From contig NZ_LJAK01000006.1 in NCBI RefSeq assembly GCF_001420005.1, positions 1 through 64,000 of the forward strand: DNA of 64,000 nucleotides. The letters run 5' to 3'. Below, in pieces: positions 52,465 through 61,232 of the stretch (positions are counted from its first letter, which is position 1; each line of letters begins with the position of its first letter). Origin of the DNA: Loktanella sp. 3ANDIMAR09 (lineage in GTDB: Bacteria; Pseudomonadota; Alphaproteobacteria; Rhodobacterales; Rhodobacteraceae). The position numbers were made by a program, and so were the translations under genes. The notes beneath the pieces were generated by a model, which was not told the DNA's origin, made no database searches, and was given only the letters and a program-made list of their open reading frames with translations.

Positions 52465-53745
52465 ATGACCCTGACCCATTTCACCAACGCAACGCTGATC
52501 GATCCTGTCGCCCTGACAGAGGAAACCGGCAGCCTGACAATTCGTGACGGGCTGATCATCGCCATCGACGGTGCCGCCCCCAAGGACGCGCAGGTCATCG
52601 ACGCAGGCGGTGCCTGCCTTGCCCCCGGCATCATCGACATCGGGGTCAAGGTTTCGGAACCGGGCGAACGGCACAAGGAATCCTTTCGCTCTGCCGGGCG
52701 GGCCGCAGCGGCCGGTGGTGTCACCACAATTGTCACCCGCCCCGACACGCTGCCTGCCATCGACACGCCGGAAACGCTGGAATTCGTCGCACGCCGCGCC
52801 GCCGCCGACGCGCAGGTGCACGTCCTGCCGATGGCCGCCCTGACCAAGGGCCGCATGGGCCAGGAAATGACCGAAATCGGGTTGCTGCTGGACGGTGGTG
52901 CGGTCGCGTTTTCCGATTGCGACCGTGTCGTCACGAATACCAAGGTCTATGCCCGTGCCCTGACCTATGCGGCCAGCCTCGATGCGCTTGTCATCGGTCA
53001 TGTGCAGGATCCGGTGCTGTCGGACGGGGCCTCTGTCACCTCGGGCAAATTCGCCTCGCTGCGCGGATTGTCCGGCGTGTCACCCATGGCCGAACGCATG
53101 GCGCTGGACCGCGACATCGCATTGCTGGAAATGACCGGTGCGAAATACCACGCCGACCAGATCACCACCGCGCGCGCCCTGCCCGCGCTGGAACGGGCCA
53201 AACGCAACGGTTTGGACATCACCGCAGGCGTCAGCATCCACCACCTGACCCTGAACGACCTGGACGTGGCCGACTACCGGACGTTCTTCAAACTCAAACC
53301 GCCCCTGCGGTCCGAGGATGATCGCCGCGCCGTGATCGCCGCGTTGGCCGAGGGTTTGATCGACATCATCAGCTCCATGCACACCCCACAGGACGAGGAA
53401 TCCAAGCGCCTGCCGTTCGAGGATGCCGCATCCGGTGCCGTCGGTCTGGAAACCCTGCTGCCCGCCGCCCTGCGTTTGGTGCACGAGGATCAGATCAGCC
53501 TGCCGCGCCTGTTCCGCGCCATGTCGCTGAACCCTGCCCGCCGTCTGGGACTGGACGCAGGCCGGTTGCGCATCGGTGCACCCGCCGACCTGATCCTGTT
53601 CGACCCGCACATGCCTTTCCAGCTGGACCGCAGCACGCTGCTGTCGAAATCGAAAAACACGCCCTTTGACGGCGCGCGCCTACAGGGCCGCGTGCTGGGC
53701 ACATGGGTCGACGGCACCCGCATATTTGGAGGCGTCGATGCCTGA
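52465..53745 (+). CDS. Dihydroorotase-like protein lacking metal ligands (PyrC' / PyrX type)
   Basis: 426 residues of the class I dihydroorotase family. The motif that should read D-x-H-x-H ahead of L-R-E-P-G is here DIGVKVSEPGERHKE, so both metal-binding His are gone. The catalytic block normally T-D-H-A-P-H reads SSMHTPQDEESK, so the catalytic Asp is missing too. Other parts of the fold are kept (SIHHLTLND, AASGAVGLETLLPAAL, NPARRLGL, GAPADLILFDP). It is probably not a dihydroorotase by itself but a structural partner of PyrB, as shown for Pseudomonas PyrC'. A real pyrC should exist elsewhere. Its last 8 nt overlap plsY. Confidence 0.88.
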   Translation: MTLTHFTNATLIDPVALTEETGSLTIRDGLIIAIDGAAPKDAQVIDAGGACLAPGIIDIGVKVSEPGERHKESFRSAGRAAAAGGVTTIVTRPDTLPAIDTPETLEFVARRAAADAQVHVLPMAALTKGRMGQEMTEIGLLLDGGAVAFSDCDRVVTNTKVYARALTYAASLDALVIGHVQDPVLSDGASVTSGKFASLRGLSGVSPMAERMALDRDIALLEMTGAKYHADQITTARALPALERAKRNGLDITAGVSIHHLTLNDLDVADYRTFFKLKPPLRSEDDRRAVIAALAEGLIDIISSMHTPQDEESKRLPFEDAASGAVGLETLLPAALRLVHEDQISLPRLFRAMSLNPARRLGLDAGRLRIGAPADLILFDPHMPFQLDRSTLLSKSKNTPFDGARLQGRVLGTWVDGTRIFGGVDA

Positions 53746-54346
53746 ATTCGTCAGCCCCTTGGGCGTTCTCATCCTCTGGGCCGTGATCGGCTATCTGCTG
53801 GGGTCGATCCCCACCGGCGTGATCGCCGCCCGTGCCATGGGTCTGGGCAATCTGCGCGATATCGGGTCAGGCAATATCGGGGCCACCAACGTGCTGCGCA
53901 CCGGCAATAAAAAGGCCGCCGCCATCACCCTGATCGGTGACGCGCTCAAAGGCGTCGTCGCCGTGATTCTCGCGCGCGCGTTCGCAGGTCCCGACGCCGT
54001 GCAGCTCGCTGCGCTGATGGCCTTTGTCGGGCATTGCTACCCGGTCTGGCTGGGCTTCAGGGGCGGCAAGGGGGTCGCGACATTCCTCGGCCTGATCCTG
54101 ATTCTGGCCCCCATCGCGGGCCTGATCGCCTGCGCCGTCTGGGCCGGCACGGCAAAGCTGGCCAGGATTTCGTCGCTCGCAGCACTCGTGTCCGCTGCCG
54201 TCACACCGCTGGTTTTGCTGGCGCTGGGCGCTGGACAGTTCTTTGTCCTGGCCTTTGTGCTGGCGGCGCTGATTTTCTGGCGGCACCGCGCCAACATCGC
54301 GCGCCTGCGCGATGGCTCGGAACCCCGGATCGGTTCAAAGGGCTAA
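53738..54346 (+). CDS. plsY: Glycerol-3-phosphate acyltransferase PlsY
   Basis: 202 residues, about five membrane helices. Family motifs: GYLLGSIPTGVIAARAMGLG then DIRDIGSGN-like LRDIGSGNIGATNVLRTGNK (motif 1, about residues 32-51), and GHCYPVWLGFRGGKGVATFLG (motif 2, about 101-121). It uses acyl-phosphate to acylate glycerol-3-phosphate. The start ATG at 53738 has GGAGG upstream and overlaps the pyrC-like stop. PlsC, the next step, is encoded at 30727-31500. Confidence 0.96.
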   Translation: MPEFVSPLGVLILWAVIGYLLGSIPTGVIAARAMGLGNLRDIGSGNIGATNVLRTGNKKAAAITLIGDALKGVVAVILARAFAGPDAVQLAALMAFVGHCYPVWLGFRGGKGVATFLGLILILAPIAGLIACAVWAGTAKLARISSLAALVSAAVTPLVLLALGAGQFFVLAFVLAALIFWRHRANIARLRDGSEPRIGSKG

Positions 54347-54391
54347 AGCGCGCCCAGCCCTGCCCGAAGACCCTGCGCCGCGCGCGTGCCC

Positions 54392-54610
54392 CTATCGCCG
54401 CAACACCACGCGCAACAGCATCAAAGGCCAGCCAAAGAGGCTTCGCAACGGCAGCACGCGCAGCGCAATCGCCAGCGGCAACACCAGCGCGAGGCCGACC
54501 AGCGCACCGCCCGCCGCCGCGATCCCCGCCCCCGGCGGCAGACCGATGAATACCGGTCCGGCCAGAATGACCGGAAACGCCGCGCGTCTGATAAAAGAGC
54601 CAAAGATCAT
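54392..54610 (-). CDS. Small hydrophobic membrane protein
   Basis: 72 residues starting MIFGSFIRRAAF. Two hydrophobic helices are likely (about 12-28 and 30-55), with a basic C-terminus (MLLRVVLRR). The ribosome site is weak. No family is recognised. It lies in the gap between plsY (convergent) and gshA, and a terminator hairpin for gshA lies just upstream of it, so it must be transcribed separately if real. Confidence 0.5.
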   Translation of the reverse strand: MIFGSFIRRAAFPVILAGPVFIGLPPGAGIAAAGGALVGLALVLPLAIALRVLPLRSLFGWPLMLLRVVLRR

Positions 54611-54627
54611 ACCCAAACCCTGACACG

Positions 54628-54658
54628 AAAAACGGCGCGAAACATGTGCCCCGCGCCG
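54628..54658 (-). terminator. Rho-independent terminator of gshA
   Basis: On the minus strand a 7-bp stem CGGCGCG/CGCGCCG (54658 to 54633) is followed by TTTTT (54632-54628). It lies 54 nt after the gshA stop. Confidence 0.75.
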
Positions 54659-54711
54659 CTGAATTCAGTTTTCAAACGCGCTGTGTCAGCCGCGCTATGC
54701 GCAAAGGCGCA

Positions 54712-56082
54712 TCAGTAGGCATAGGCGCTGTAAATCGGGTCCAGCTTTTCGTTCCACGGCCCGTGGTATTGCGCCAACAGTTCGTCAGCGGGAACCATGC
54801 CTGTTTCAACACTGTCCTTGAGCGCGTTCAGGAAATGGGTCTCGTCCGGGATCAACCCGCCGCTGCCTGGGCGCGCGCGTGCCTTCAGGCCCGCCTCTGC
54901 AATCGCCACACATTCGCGCGCAAGGCTGTGCATGTCGATACCGTCGACCTTTGCCTGCAACCCGTCGACCGATGCGGCAACCCGCAGCGCCTCGCGCTGT
55001 TCGGCGGTCCAGTCCTTGCACAGGTCCCAGGCCGCATCGAGTGCTGTCTGGTCGTACATCATGCCAACCCAGAACGCAGGCAAGGCGCACAGACGCCGCC
55101 AGGGCCCACCGTCCGCGCCACGCATTTCGATGAACTGCTTGACCCGCGCCTCCGGGAACACCGTTGTCAGATGGTCGGCCCAGTCGGACAACAACGGCTT
55201 TTCCCCTGGCAGCGCAGGCAATTCGCCGCGCAGGAAATCGCGGAACGACTGGCCCAGTGCGTCGATATATTTGCCGTCGCGGTAGACAAAATACATCGGC
55301 ACATCCAGCACCCACTGCACCCAGGCCTCGAACCCGAAACCGTCGTCAAAGATGAATGGCAGCGTGCCCGTGCGACTGTCGTCCAGCCCGCGCCAGACCC
55401 GGCTGCGCCATGATTTGTGACCGTTGGGCTGGCCTTCGAAGAACGGCGAATTGGCGAACAAGGCGGTCGCCACGGGCTGAAGCGCCACAGCCGTCCGCAT
55501 CTTTTGCACCATGTCGGCCTCGGTGCTGAAATCGAGGTTCACCTGCACCGTGCAGGTCCGCCGCATCATCTGTTTGCCGTGGGTGCCGACCTTGTCCATG
55601 TAGGCATCCATCAGCTTGTAACGCCCCTTGGGCATCAGCGGCATCTGGTCATGCGTCCATTCCGGTGCCGCACCCAGACCGATGAACCCCGCGCCGATCT
55701 CATCCGCAATCTCTTTGACCTGTGCCAGGTGGTCGTTCACCTCGTCACAGGTCTGGTGGATGGTTTCCAATGGTGCGCCCGACAGTTCCAACTGCCCACC
55801 AGGTTCAAGCGAGATGTTCGCGCCATCCTTGGTCAACCCGATGATGTGGCCACCCTCTTCGACGCGGTCCCAGCCGAACCGCCCTTCAAGGCCCTCCAGC
55901 ATCGCCTTGATTCCGCAGTCCCCGTCATAGGGCAGCGGCATATGCGTCGCGGTGTCATAGCCGAATTTCTCGTGCTCGGTCCCGATGCGCCAAGCGTCCT
56001 TGGGCTTGCAGCCCTTTTCCAGCATCTCGGCCAGTTGATCGTGGTTTTCGATGGGCCCGCCACCGGATTGAGGAATAGACAT
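54712..56082 (-). CDS. gshA: Glutamate-cysteine ligase (plant/alphaproteobacterial type)
   Basis: 456 residues from MSIPQSGGGPIENHDQ. GTEHEKFGYD (about residues 34-43), GANISLEPGGQLELSGAP (about 87-104), MMRRTCTVQVNLDFS (about 169-183) and VKQFIEMRGADGGPW match the GshA class shared by plants and alphaproteobacteria. It makes gamma-glutamylcysteine, the first step of glutathione. The start at 56082 is chosen from the family N-terminus; an in-frame upstream extension has unlikely composition. It is followed by a clear terminator. Confidence 0.95.
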   Translation of the reverse strand: MSIPQSGGGPIENHDQLAEMLEKGCKPKDAWRIGTEHEKFGYDTATHMPLPYDGDCGIKAMLEGLEGRFGWDRVEEGGHIIGLTKDGANISLEPGGQLELSGAPLETIHQTCDEVNDHLAQVKEIADEIGAGFIGLGAAPEWTHDQMPLMPKGRYKLMDAYMDKVGTHGKQMMRRTCTVQVNLDFSTEADMVQKMRTAVALQPVATALFANSPFFEGQPNGHKSWRSRVWRGLDDSRTGTLPFIFDDGFGFEAWVQWVLDVPMYFVYRDGKYIDALGQSFRDFLRGELPALPGEKPLLSDWADHLTTVFPEARVKQFIEMRGADGGPWRRLCALPAFWVGMMYDQTALDAAWDLCKDWTAEQREALRVAASVDGLQAKVDGIDMHSLARECVAIAEAGLKARARPGSGGLIPDETHFLNALKDSVETGMVPADELLAQYHGPWNEKLDPIYSAYAY

Positions 56083-56140
56083 GTCGGGCGCCTTCGCTTG
56101 GAACAATTTGGTCACTAATTGGAGTGACCCACACCCTTCG

Positions 56141-56656
56141 TCAATGCAAGAGAGGACGGCGCGCCTGCCAAACGACAATACGCGCATCCGGTGTGCGTGC
56201 CAGCACATCCAGCATCGCCTGCGTCTTGATCCCCGGCAGGGCGGCAAAGACGTCGAACAACTGCTCTGACCCTTCCGCATTCACGGGGATTTCAAGCCGC
56301 TGCCCCCCTGCGCCCGTCAGGATCCAATGCGGGGCCGGCAGCGCCTGCGGCTCCAGTTCCAGCCGGATCAGGTCAGCCACATCCATGGCCCCTCCGGTCA
56401 GTGGCCCCATGTAGACCAGACGGCCCTCGTCCAGTGCGACAATGCCCGGCCCCTGACCGTCCTGACGAAACCGCGCGCGCTGCACACCCGCCAGGGCCAG
56501 TGCCACCCCAATCAGAACCAATGCCCAGCCCAACCAACGGACCACGCCGAAACTCTGCGCCCACCACAGGCCCAAAAGAACGAGCCCCAGTGCCGCAAAC
56601 ACCTCGCGCCAACGCCAGAGCGCAGCACGGGCCTGCGGCCTAATGAACTGTGCCAT
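56141..56656 (-). CDS. Conserved membrane protein of unknown function
   Basis: 171 residues from MAQFIRPQARAAL. Two adjacent membrane helices (about 18-36 and 39-56; FAALGLVLLGLWWAQSFG, VLIGVALALAGVQ), then a soluble C-terminal domain (GPGIVALDEGRLVYMGPLTGG, RLEIPVNAEGSEQLFDVFAAL). The family looks conserved but I cannot name it. The start overlaps the upstream GNAT stop by 17 nt, so it is translated with that gene. Confidence 0.75.
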   Translation of the reverse strand: MAQFIRPQARAALWRWREVFAALGLVLLGLWWAQSFGVVRWLGWALVLIGVALALAGVQRARFRQDGQGPGIVALDEGRLVYMGPLTGGAMDVADLIRLELEPQALPAPHWILTGAGGQRLEIPVNAEGSEQLFDVFAALPGIKTQAMLDVLARTPDARIVVWQARRPLLH

Positions 56657-57482
56657 GGCCCGGCCCTCTACGTTGCGGCCCATCAAACAGCGACAGGGTC
56701 CAATCCCCGACAGCCGTGAACCCGATGCCCCGGTAGGCCCGCGCGGCGGCAGGACCAGAGGCAAACAGCGTCGCCCGTCGCATGCCGCCGTCGCGCAGGC
56801 GGGCAAGGTCCATTGCCACGGCGCAGCCCGCGTAGCCCTGACCGCGCAGCGCTGGCGGCACGTAGACGCCACCGACCTGCACCATGTCGCCTACCCTCGC
56901 ATTCACGCCGGTCATTGCGACGGGCGCTCCATCCACACACAGCACATGGTGCGATCGCGCCGCGATATACCTTTTGAGGCTGCTTTCGGCCTGTGCCTGC
57001 GCACGGACCGGGTCCGCGTTCAGGGCTTCGATGGTGTAGGCCACGATCCACCCTGTCAGCAGCGACTGGTCCACATCCGCAACCGGCACAAGCTGACCCT
57101 GCCCCGGCGGCACAACCAGCGCCGCGAGGTCCAGTAGGAACTGCGGCTCATCCCGGTCAAGCGTCGCAGCAACACCGTCCAGACCCGCAGCCACCAGCAG
57201 CGCGCGCGCCACCCGCCGTTCGCCGATCACACCGACCAGATCACGCTCCGCTATGGCTGCCGCCATCTTTGGTGCCGCCGCCGGGTCGCCAAAGGGCAAC
57301 ACCATGCCTGACCGTGTCACACCGACCACGGATGCCCCGTCCCACCACAGCGACACCGCCAGATCATCCACACCGTCCAGCCCGAACCGGTCGAGGTTGG
57401 ACAGCGGAAACATCGCCAGATGGGCACGCGCGGCCATGACACCAGTCACGGCGCCCAGCAGATCGGGCGTCACACGACGCAA
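56640..57482 (-). CDS. GNAT-family N-acetyltransferase
   Basis: 280 residues. The C-terminal GNAT domain has GGVYVPPALRGQGYAGCAVAMDLA (acetyl-CoA loop R-G-Q-G-Y-A, about residues 204-227) and AARAYRGIGFTAVGDW. The N-terminal part is a divergent domain that may be a second GNAT-like half (FPLSNLDRFGL). The start is TTG at 57480-57482, with GAGGTGG 4 nt upstream; a GTG three codons later is the alternative. Substrate unknown. It lies just downstream of rsmE and repeat R1B. Confidence 0.83.
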   Translation of the reverse strand: MRRVTPDLLGAVTGVMAARAHLAMFPLSNLDRFGLDGVDDLAVSLWWDGASVVGVTRSGMVLPFGDPAAAPKMAAAIAERDLVGVIGERRVARALLVAAGLDGVAATLDRDEPQFLLDLAALVVPPGQGQLVPVADVDQSLLTGWIVAYTIEALNADPVRAQAQAESSLKRYIAARSHHVLCVDGAPVAMTGVNARVGDMVQVGGVYVPPALRGQGYAGCAVAMDLARLRDGGMRRATLFASGPAAARAYRGIGFTAVGDWTLSLFDGPQRRGPGHGTVH

Positions 57483-57496
57483 GGTACCACCTCGCC

Positions 57497-57578
57497 CTTC
57501 TTCTGGTCAAAAATATCCCCGGGGGAGGTGCACCGCACCGGGGGCAGCGCCCCCATCCGAATTTTCGCGAAAATTCGG
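57497..57578 (+). repeat. R1 dispersed intergenic repeat, copy B (two hairpins)
   Basis: CTTCTTCTGGTCAAAAATAT, then CCCCGGGGGAGG, a GGGGGC-AGC-GCCCCC hairpin, and the same perfect 22-bp palindrome as copy A, here at 57557-57578. It lies between rsmE and the GNAT gene, 8 nt from the rsmE stop and near the ribosome site of the GNAT gene. Confidence 0.85.
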
Positions 57579-57585
57579 ACCCCGC

Positions 57586-58302
57586 TCACGTCCAGTCGCC
57601 CAGCGTCGATTGCCACAGCGTCAGGGCCGCGACGGCCGCGGTGTCAGCCCGCAGGATGCGCGGGCCAAGGCTGATGGCATGGGCCTGCGCCATCCCCCGC
57701 AGCAGGTCCCGTTCACGCGCGGAAAAACCACCCTCCGGTCCGATGAAAATCGCCCAGGCCCCCGCGGTCAGCGCGGTCAGATCCAGCGCCTCACCGACAA
57801 GTTCTTCGTCACAGAACAGAATCTGCCGGTCGCCCCAGCCGTCAAGCAAGGCATCCAGCCGCGTCAGATCATCGACGGGCGGCACAAACAGACCGCCGCA
57901 TTGCTCTGCGGCCTCGACCGCATGGGCCTGCAATTTGTCCCCGCGCATGCGTTCGTTCGTGAAATCGGTCTGGACCGGCACCAGCCGCGCCACCCCCAGT
58001 TCGACCGCTTTTTCGACCATGAAATCGGTGCGCGCCTTCTTGATCGGGGCGAAAACCAGCCACAGGTCCGGCGGCAGCCGCATCGCCTGCGTCTGCTCCA
58101 GGCAGGTCAGGACCCCACCGCGCTTGTTGCCCTGGGACACCTGCGCATCCCATTCCCCGTCGCGCCCGTTGATCAGGCTCAGCACGGCACCGGGTTCCAG
58201 TCGCATCACCGCGAACAGGTAATTGGCCTGCGCGCGGTCCAGCGGGACCGGTTGCCCTTTGGACAGGGGGTGATCTACATACAGTCGAACTTTGGACGCC
58301 AT
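57586..58302 (-). CDS. rsmE: 16S rRNA (uracil-1498-N3)-methyltransferase RsmE
   Basis: 238 residues from MASKVRLYVDHPLSKGQ. PUA-like N-terminal domain (about 1-70), then a SPOUT knot with VEKAVELGVARLVPVQTDFTNER, IFIGPEGGFSARERDLL (about residues 184-200) and LGPRILRADTAAVAAL, all diagnostic. It methylates U1498 in the small ribosomal subunit. An ATG four codons upstream (58314) touches the divergent ubiA start; neither rsmE start has a good ribosome site, so it may be leaderless. Confidence 0.94.
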   Translation of the reverse strand: MASKVRLYVDHPLSKGQPVPLDRAQANYLFAVMRLEPGAVLSLINGRDGEWDAQVSQGNKRGGVLTCLEQTQAMRLPPDLWLVFAPIKKARTDFMVEKAVELGVARLVPVQTDFTNERMRGDKLQAHAVEAAEQCGGLFVPPVDDLTRLDALLDGWGDRQILFCDEELVGEALDLTALTAGAWAIFIGPEGGFSARERDLLRGMAQAHAISLGPRILRADTAAVAALTLWQSTLGDWT

Positions 58303-58314
58303 AGGTGGATACAT

Positions 58315-59274
58315 ATGACCCAGCCGTCGACAACGCCAGAGGCTGATGCCGTCGCCGATTCCGCTGGCAACTGGGTCGATACCCGCGCACCACAGGCGTG
58401 GCGTCCCTACCTGCGGCTGTCACGTTTCGACCGCCCCATCGGGACATGGCTGCTGTTGCTGCCCTGCTGGTGGGCCATTCTTCTTGCCAGCCTCTACACC
58501 GACAGTTTCACGCGGTTCGATGTCTGGCTGTTTGTCGCCAGCGCCATCGGTGCGGCGCTGATGCGCGGCGCGGGTTGCACCTGGAACGATATCACCGACC
58601 GCCATATCGACGGCAGTGTGACGCGCACGCGGTCGCGGCCGATCCCGTCAGGGCAGGTGTCGGTCAAGGGCGCATTGGCCTGGATGATCGCACAGGCGCT
58701 GGTGTCATTCGCCATCCTGCTCACCTTTCCGCCCGTCGCCATTCTCGTGGGGTTGGCGTCACTGGTGCCCGTCGCCATCTACCCTTTTGCCAAGCGGTTC
58801 ACCTGGTGGCCGCAGGTGTTTCTGGGCCTTGCGTTCAACTGGGGCGCGCTGCTGCTGTGGACCGCGCATGCGGGCGCACTGCATTGGCCGGCCGTGGTGC
58901 TCTATGTCGCGGGGATCGCCTGGACCCTGTTCTACGACACGATCTATGCCCACCAGGACGCCGAGGACGACGCCCTGATCGGGGTGAAATCCACGGCCCG
59001 CCTGTTTGGCGACCGCACGCCCGCGTGGTTGCGCGGTTTTCTGGTCGCAACCGTGATCGGCGTGCTTTTCGCAACCCTGGGCGCTGTGGCGCAGCAATCG
59101 TTCCTCGTGCTGGTCGTGGCCATCGGCGGTCCCTGGGCACTGGGTTGGCATCTGGCCTGGCAACTGGCCCGGTTCGACGCGTCAGATGACGCGGTGCTGC
59201 TGCGCCTGTTCCGGTCGAACCGGGACGCCGGCCTGTTGCCCTTGCCGTTTTTCGCCGTCGCCTTGCTGCTTTGA
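58315..59274 (+). CDS. ubiA: 4-hydroxybenzoate polyprenyltransferase
   Basis: 319 residues, about eight to nine membrane helices. The first Asp-rich motif is in CTWNDITDRHIDGSVTRTRSRP (N-D-x2-D, about residues 99-120), the second in YDTIYAHQDAEDDALIGVKS (about 205-224). It prenylates 4-hydroxybenzoate for ubiquinone in the inner membrane. The ATG at 58315 is 6 nt after AGGTGG. Its first codon forms a CATATG palindrome with a possible rsmE start. A frame extending upstream to 57253 is rejected because it runs through rsmE. Confidence 0.95.
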   Translation: MTQPSTTPEADAVADSAGNWVDTRAPQAWRPYLRLSRFDRPIGTWLLLLPCWWAILLASLYTDSFTRFDVWLFVASAIGAALMRGAGCTWNDITDRHIDGSVTRTRSRPIPSGQVSVKGALAWMIAQALVSFAILLTFPPVAILVGLASLVPVAIYPFAKRFTWWPQVFLGLAFNWGALLLWTAHAGALHWPAVVLYVAGIAWTLFYDTIYAHQDAEDDALIGVKSTARLFGDRTPAWLRGFLVATVIGVLFATLGAVAQQSFLVLVVAIGGPWALGWHLAWQLARFDASDDAVLLRLFRSNRDAGLLPLPFFAVALLL

Positions 59275-59336
59275 TTGCGCCCATGGCAGTCAGCGCCTAA
59301 ACCCGTCGACACGACAACAGACAGGATTCTGGCCAC

Positions 59337-61217
59337 ATGCGGCTATCCCACATCTTTCTGCGCGCCGGTGTCTTCGTTCTTGCTGCGGGGGTCTGCGTTC
59401 TGGCAGCCCGCGCCACGGTCGCCGTGGTCGAGGACGTCTCGGTGATGTCGGTCCAGGAAAATCTGGTCGATGCGGAAATGCCCTGGGCGTCGGTCATCGG
59501 TGACGGACTTCAGGTCATCATCGAAGGCAACGCCCCGTCAGAGGCAGCACGGTTTCGTGCGATGTCCTCGGCCGGACGTGTCGTGGATGCCAGCCGCGTC
59601 ATCGACAACATGACGGTGACCGATTCCGACGCGATGGCCGCCCCGGACTTTGCGGTCGAAATCCTGCGCAACGATCAGGGCGTGTCGCTGATCGGCCTGA
59701 TCCCCACGGCCTCGGACCGCGAGGCCCTGACCGCACGGATCGAACGGATCGCCGATGGTGCGGATGTCACGGATTTCCTTGAAACCGCGAATTATCCGGT
59801 CCCGCCTGAATGGCGTGCCGCGATGAACTATGCCCTGCTGGCGCTGGATCTGCTGCCGCGCTCGAAAATCTCGGTCACTGCGGACCGGGTCGAGATCAAG
59901 GCCATCGCCGACAGCGCGACCGAAAAATCGCGGCTGGAATCCGCATTGGCGCGCAATGCACCGCAGACGGTTGCCCGCAGCGTGACCATCACCGCACCGC
60001 GCCCGGTCATTTCACCCTATACCGTCCGGTTCACCAAGGACGCAGAGGGTGCCCGGTTTGATGCCTGTGCCGCCGACAGCGTCGAATCCGAGGACCGGAT
60101 CATCGCTGCGGCCAACGCCCAGGGCTTTGACGCCAATTCGCCTTGCGTGCAGGCACTGGGCGCGCCGACCTCGCAATGGGGTGATGCGGTTGTCACGGCC
60201 ATTGCCGCCCTGACCGATCTTGACGGCGGCACCGTGACCCTGTCCGACACCGCCGTCACGCTGCAGGGGCTCGAGACCACGGACCAGGCCGCTTTCGAAC
60301 GCGCCGCAGGAGAGTTGGAAAACGCCCTGCCCGACGTGTTCGAGCTGACCACCGATTTGCCGCGCCCGGCCGAGGTCACCGTCGAGGGTCCGCCGACATT
60401 CAGCGCGACACGCAGCCCCGAGGGTGTCGTGCAGCTGCGTGGCCGGATCGAAAACGATCTGGCGAACGTGACCGCTGAAAACTACGCCGCTGCCAAATTC
60501 GGTGCCGCGAATGTCACGATGGGCACCCGCATCACCGAAGGTCTGCCAGCGGATTGGTCCGTGCGCGTTCTGGCGGGTCTGGAATCGCTGGCACAGCTGA
60601 CCAATGGCGCGGTGACCGTCACGCCCGAAACCGTGCGCGTGTCGGGCAACACCGGCAACGCAAACGCGGCTGCAACCATCACGACGCTGCTGATCGACAA
60701 GCTGGGCCCCACCGCAGAGGCCGATCTGGACATCACCTACGTCGAAGCACTCGACCCCGTTGCGGGCCTGCCCACGCCGGACGAATGCATCGCCCAGATC
60801 GCCGTGGTGACCGAGAATCGCAAGATCCTGTTCGACCCCGGTTCCGCATCGCTGACCGGGCCATCGCAGGACATCATGGATGACATCGCGGAAATCCTGC
60901 AAGACTGTCTGGATATCGAACTGCGGATCACCGGCTACACCGACAGCCAGGGCGGCGAAGAGATGAACCAGCAGTTGTCACAACAGCGCGCCGAGGCCGT
61001 GTTGGACGCGCTGCGGCTGCGGCGCGTGCCGATCGGATCTTTCGTCGCCGAGGGTCTTGGCGAAGCCAACCCGATTGCCGATAACGACACCGCCGATGGC
61101 CGCGAGGCGAATCGACGGATCGAATTTTCGCTGATCCAACCCGAACCCACCGTCGAAGAACCCTCGACGCTCGAACAGATGGAACAGGACGCCGACGCCA
61201 CCGACGCCGACCAGTAA
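59337..61217 (+). CDS. OmpA-family protein with BON-like domains
   Basis: 626 residues. N-terminal membrane anchor or uncleaved signal (about 7-28). A long region of repeated BON-like modules follows (about 50-440; for example LQVIIEGNAPSEAARFRAM, VSLIGLIPTASDREAL, VVQLRGRIENDLANVTAEN). The C-terminal OmpA domain lies at about 485-600, with ELRITGYTDSQGGEEMNQQLSQQRAEAVLDAL and NRRIEF giving the peptidoglycan-binding Asp and Arg. It ends in an acidic tail. It should tether the envelope to peptidoglycan in the periplasm. It is followed 16 nt later by a coiled-coil protein in the same operon. Confidence 0.9.
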   Translation: MRLSHIFLRAGVFVLAAGVCVLAARATVAVVEDVSVMSVQENLVDAEMPWASVIGDGLQVIIEGNAPSEAARFRAMSSAGRVVDASRVIDNMTVTDSDAMAAPDFAVEILRNDQGVSLIGLIPTASDREALTARIERIADGADVTDFLETANYPVPPEWRAAMNYALLALDLLPRSKISVTADRVEIKAIADSATEKSRLESALARNAPQTVARSVTITAPRPVISPYTVRFTKDAEGARFDACAADSVESEDRIIAAANAQGFDANSPCVQALGAPTSQWGDAVVTAIAALTDLDGGTVTLSDTAVTLQGLETTDQAAFERAAGELENALPDVFELTTDLPRPAEVTVEGPPTFSATRSPEGVVQLRGRIENDLANVTAENYAAAKFGAANVTMGTRITEGLPADWSVRVLAGLESLAQLTNGAVTVTPETVRVSGNTGNANAAATITTLLIDKLGPTAEADLDITYVEALDPVAGLPTPDECIAQIAVVTENRKILFDPGSASLTGPSQDIMDDIAEILQDCLDIELRITGYTDSQGGEEMNQQLSQQRAEAVLDALRLRRVPIGSFVAEGLGEANPIADNDTADGREANRRIEFSLIQPEPTVEEPSTLEQMEQDADATDADQ

Positions 61218-61232
61218 TCGCAGGAAGCCCAC

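Noticed and set aside
57253-58314. In-frame upstream extension of ubiA
   Set aside because: It would translate the complement of rsmE and part of the GNAT gene; UbiA begins at 58315 with a good ribosome site.
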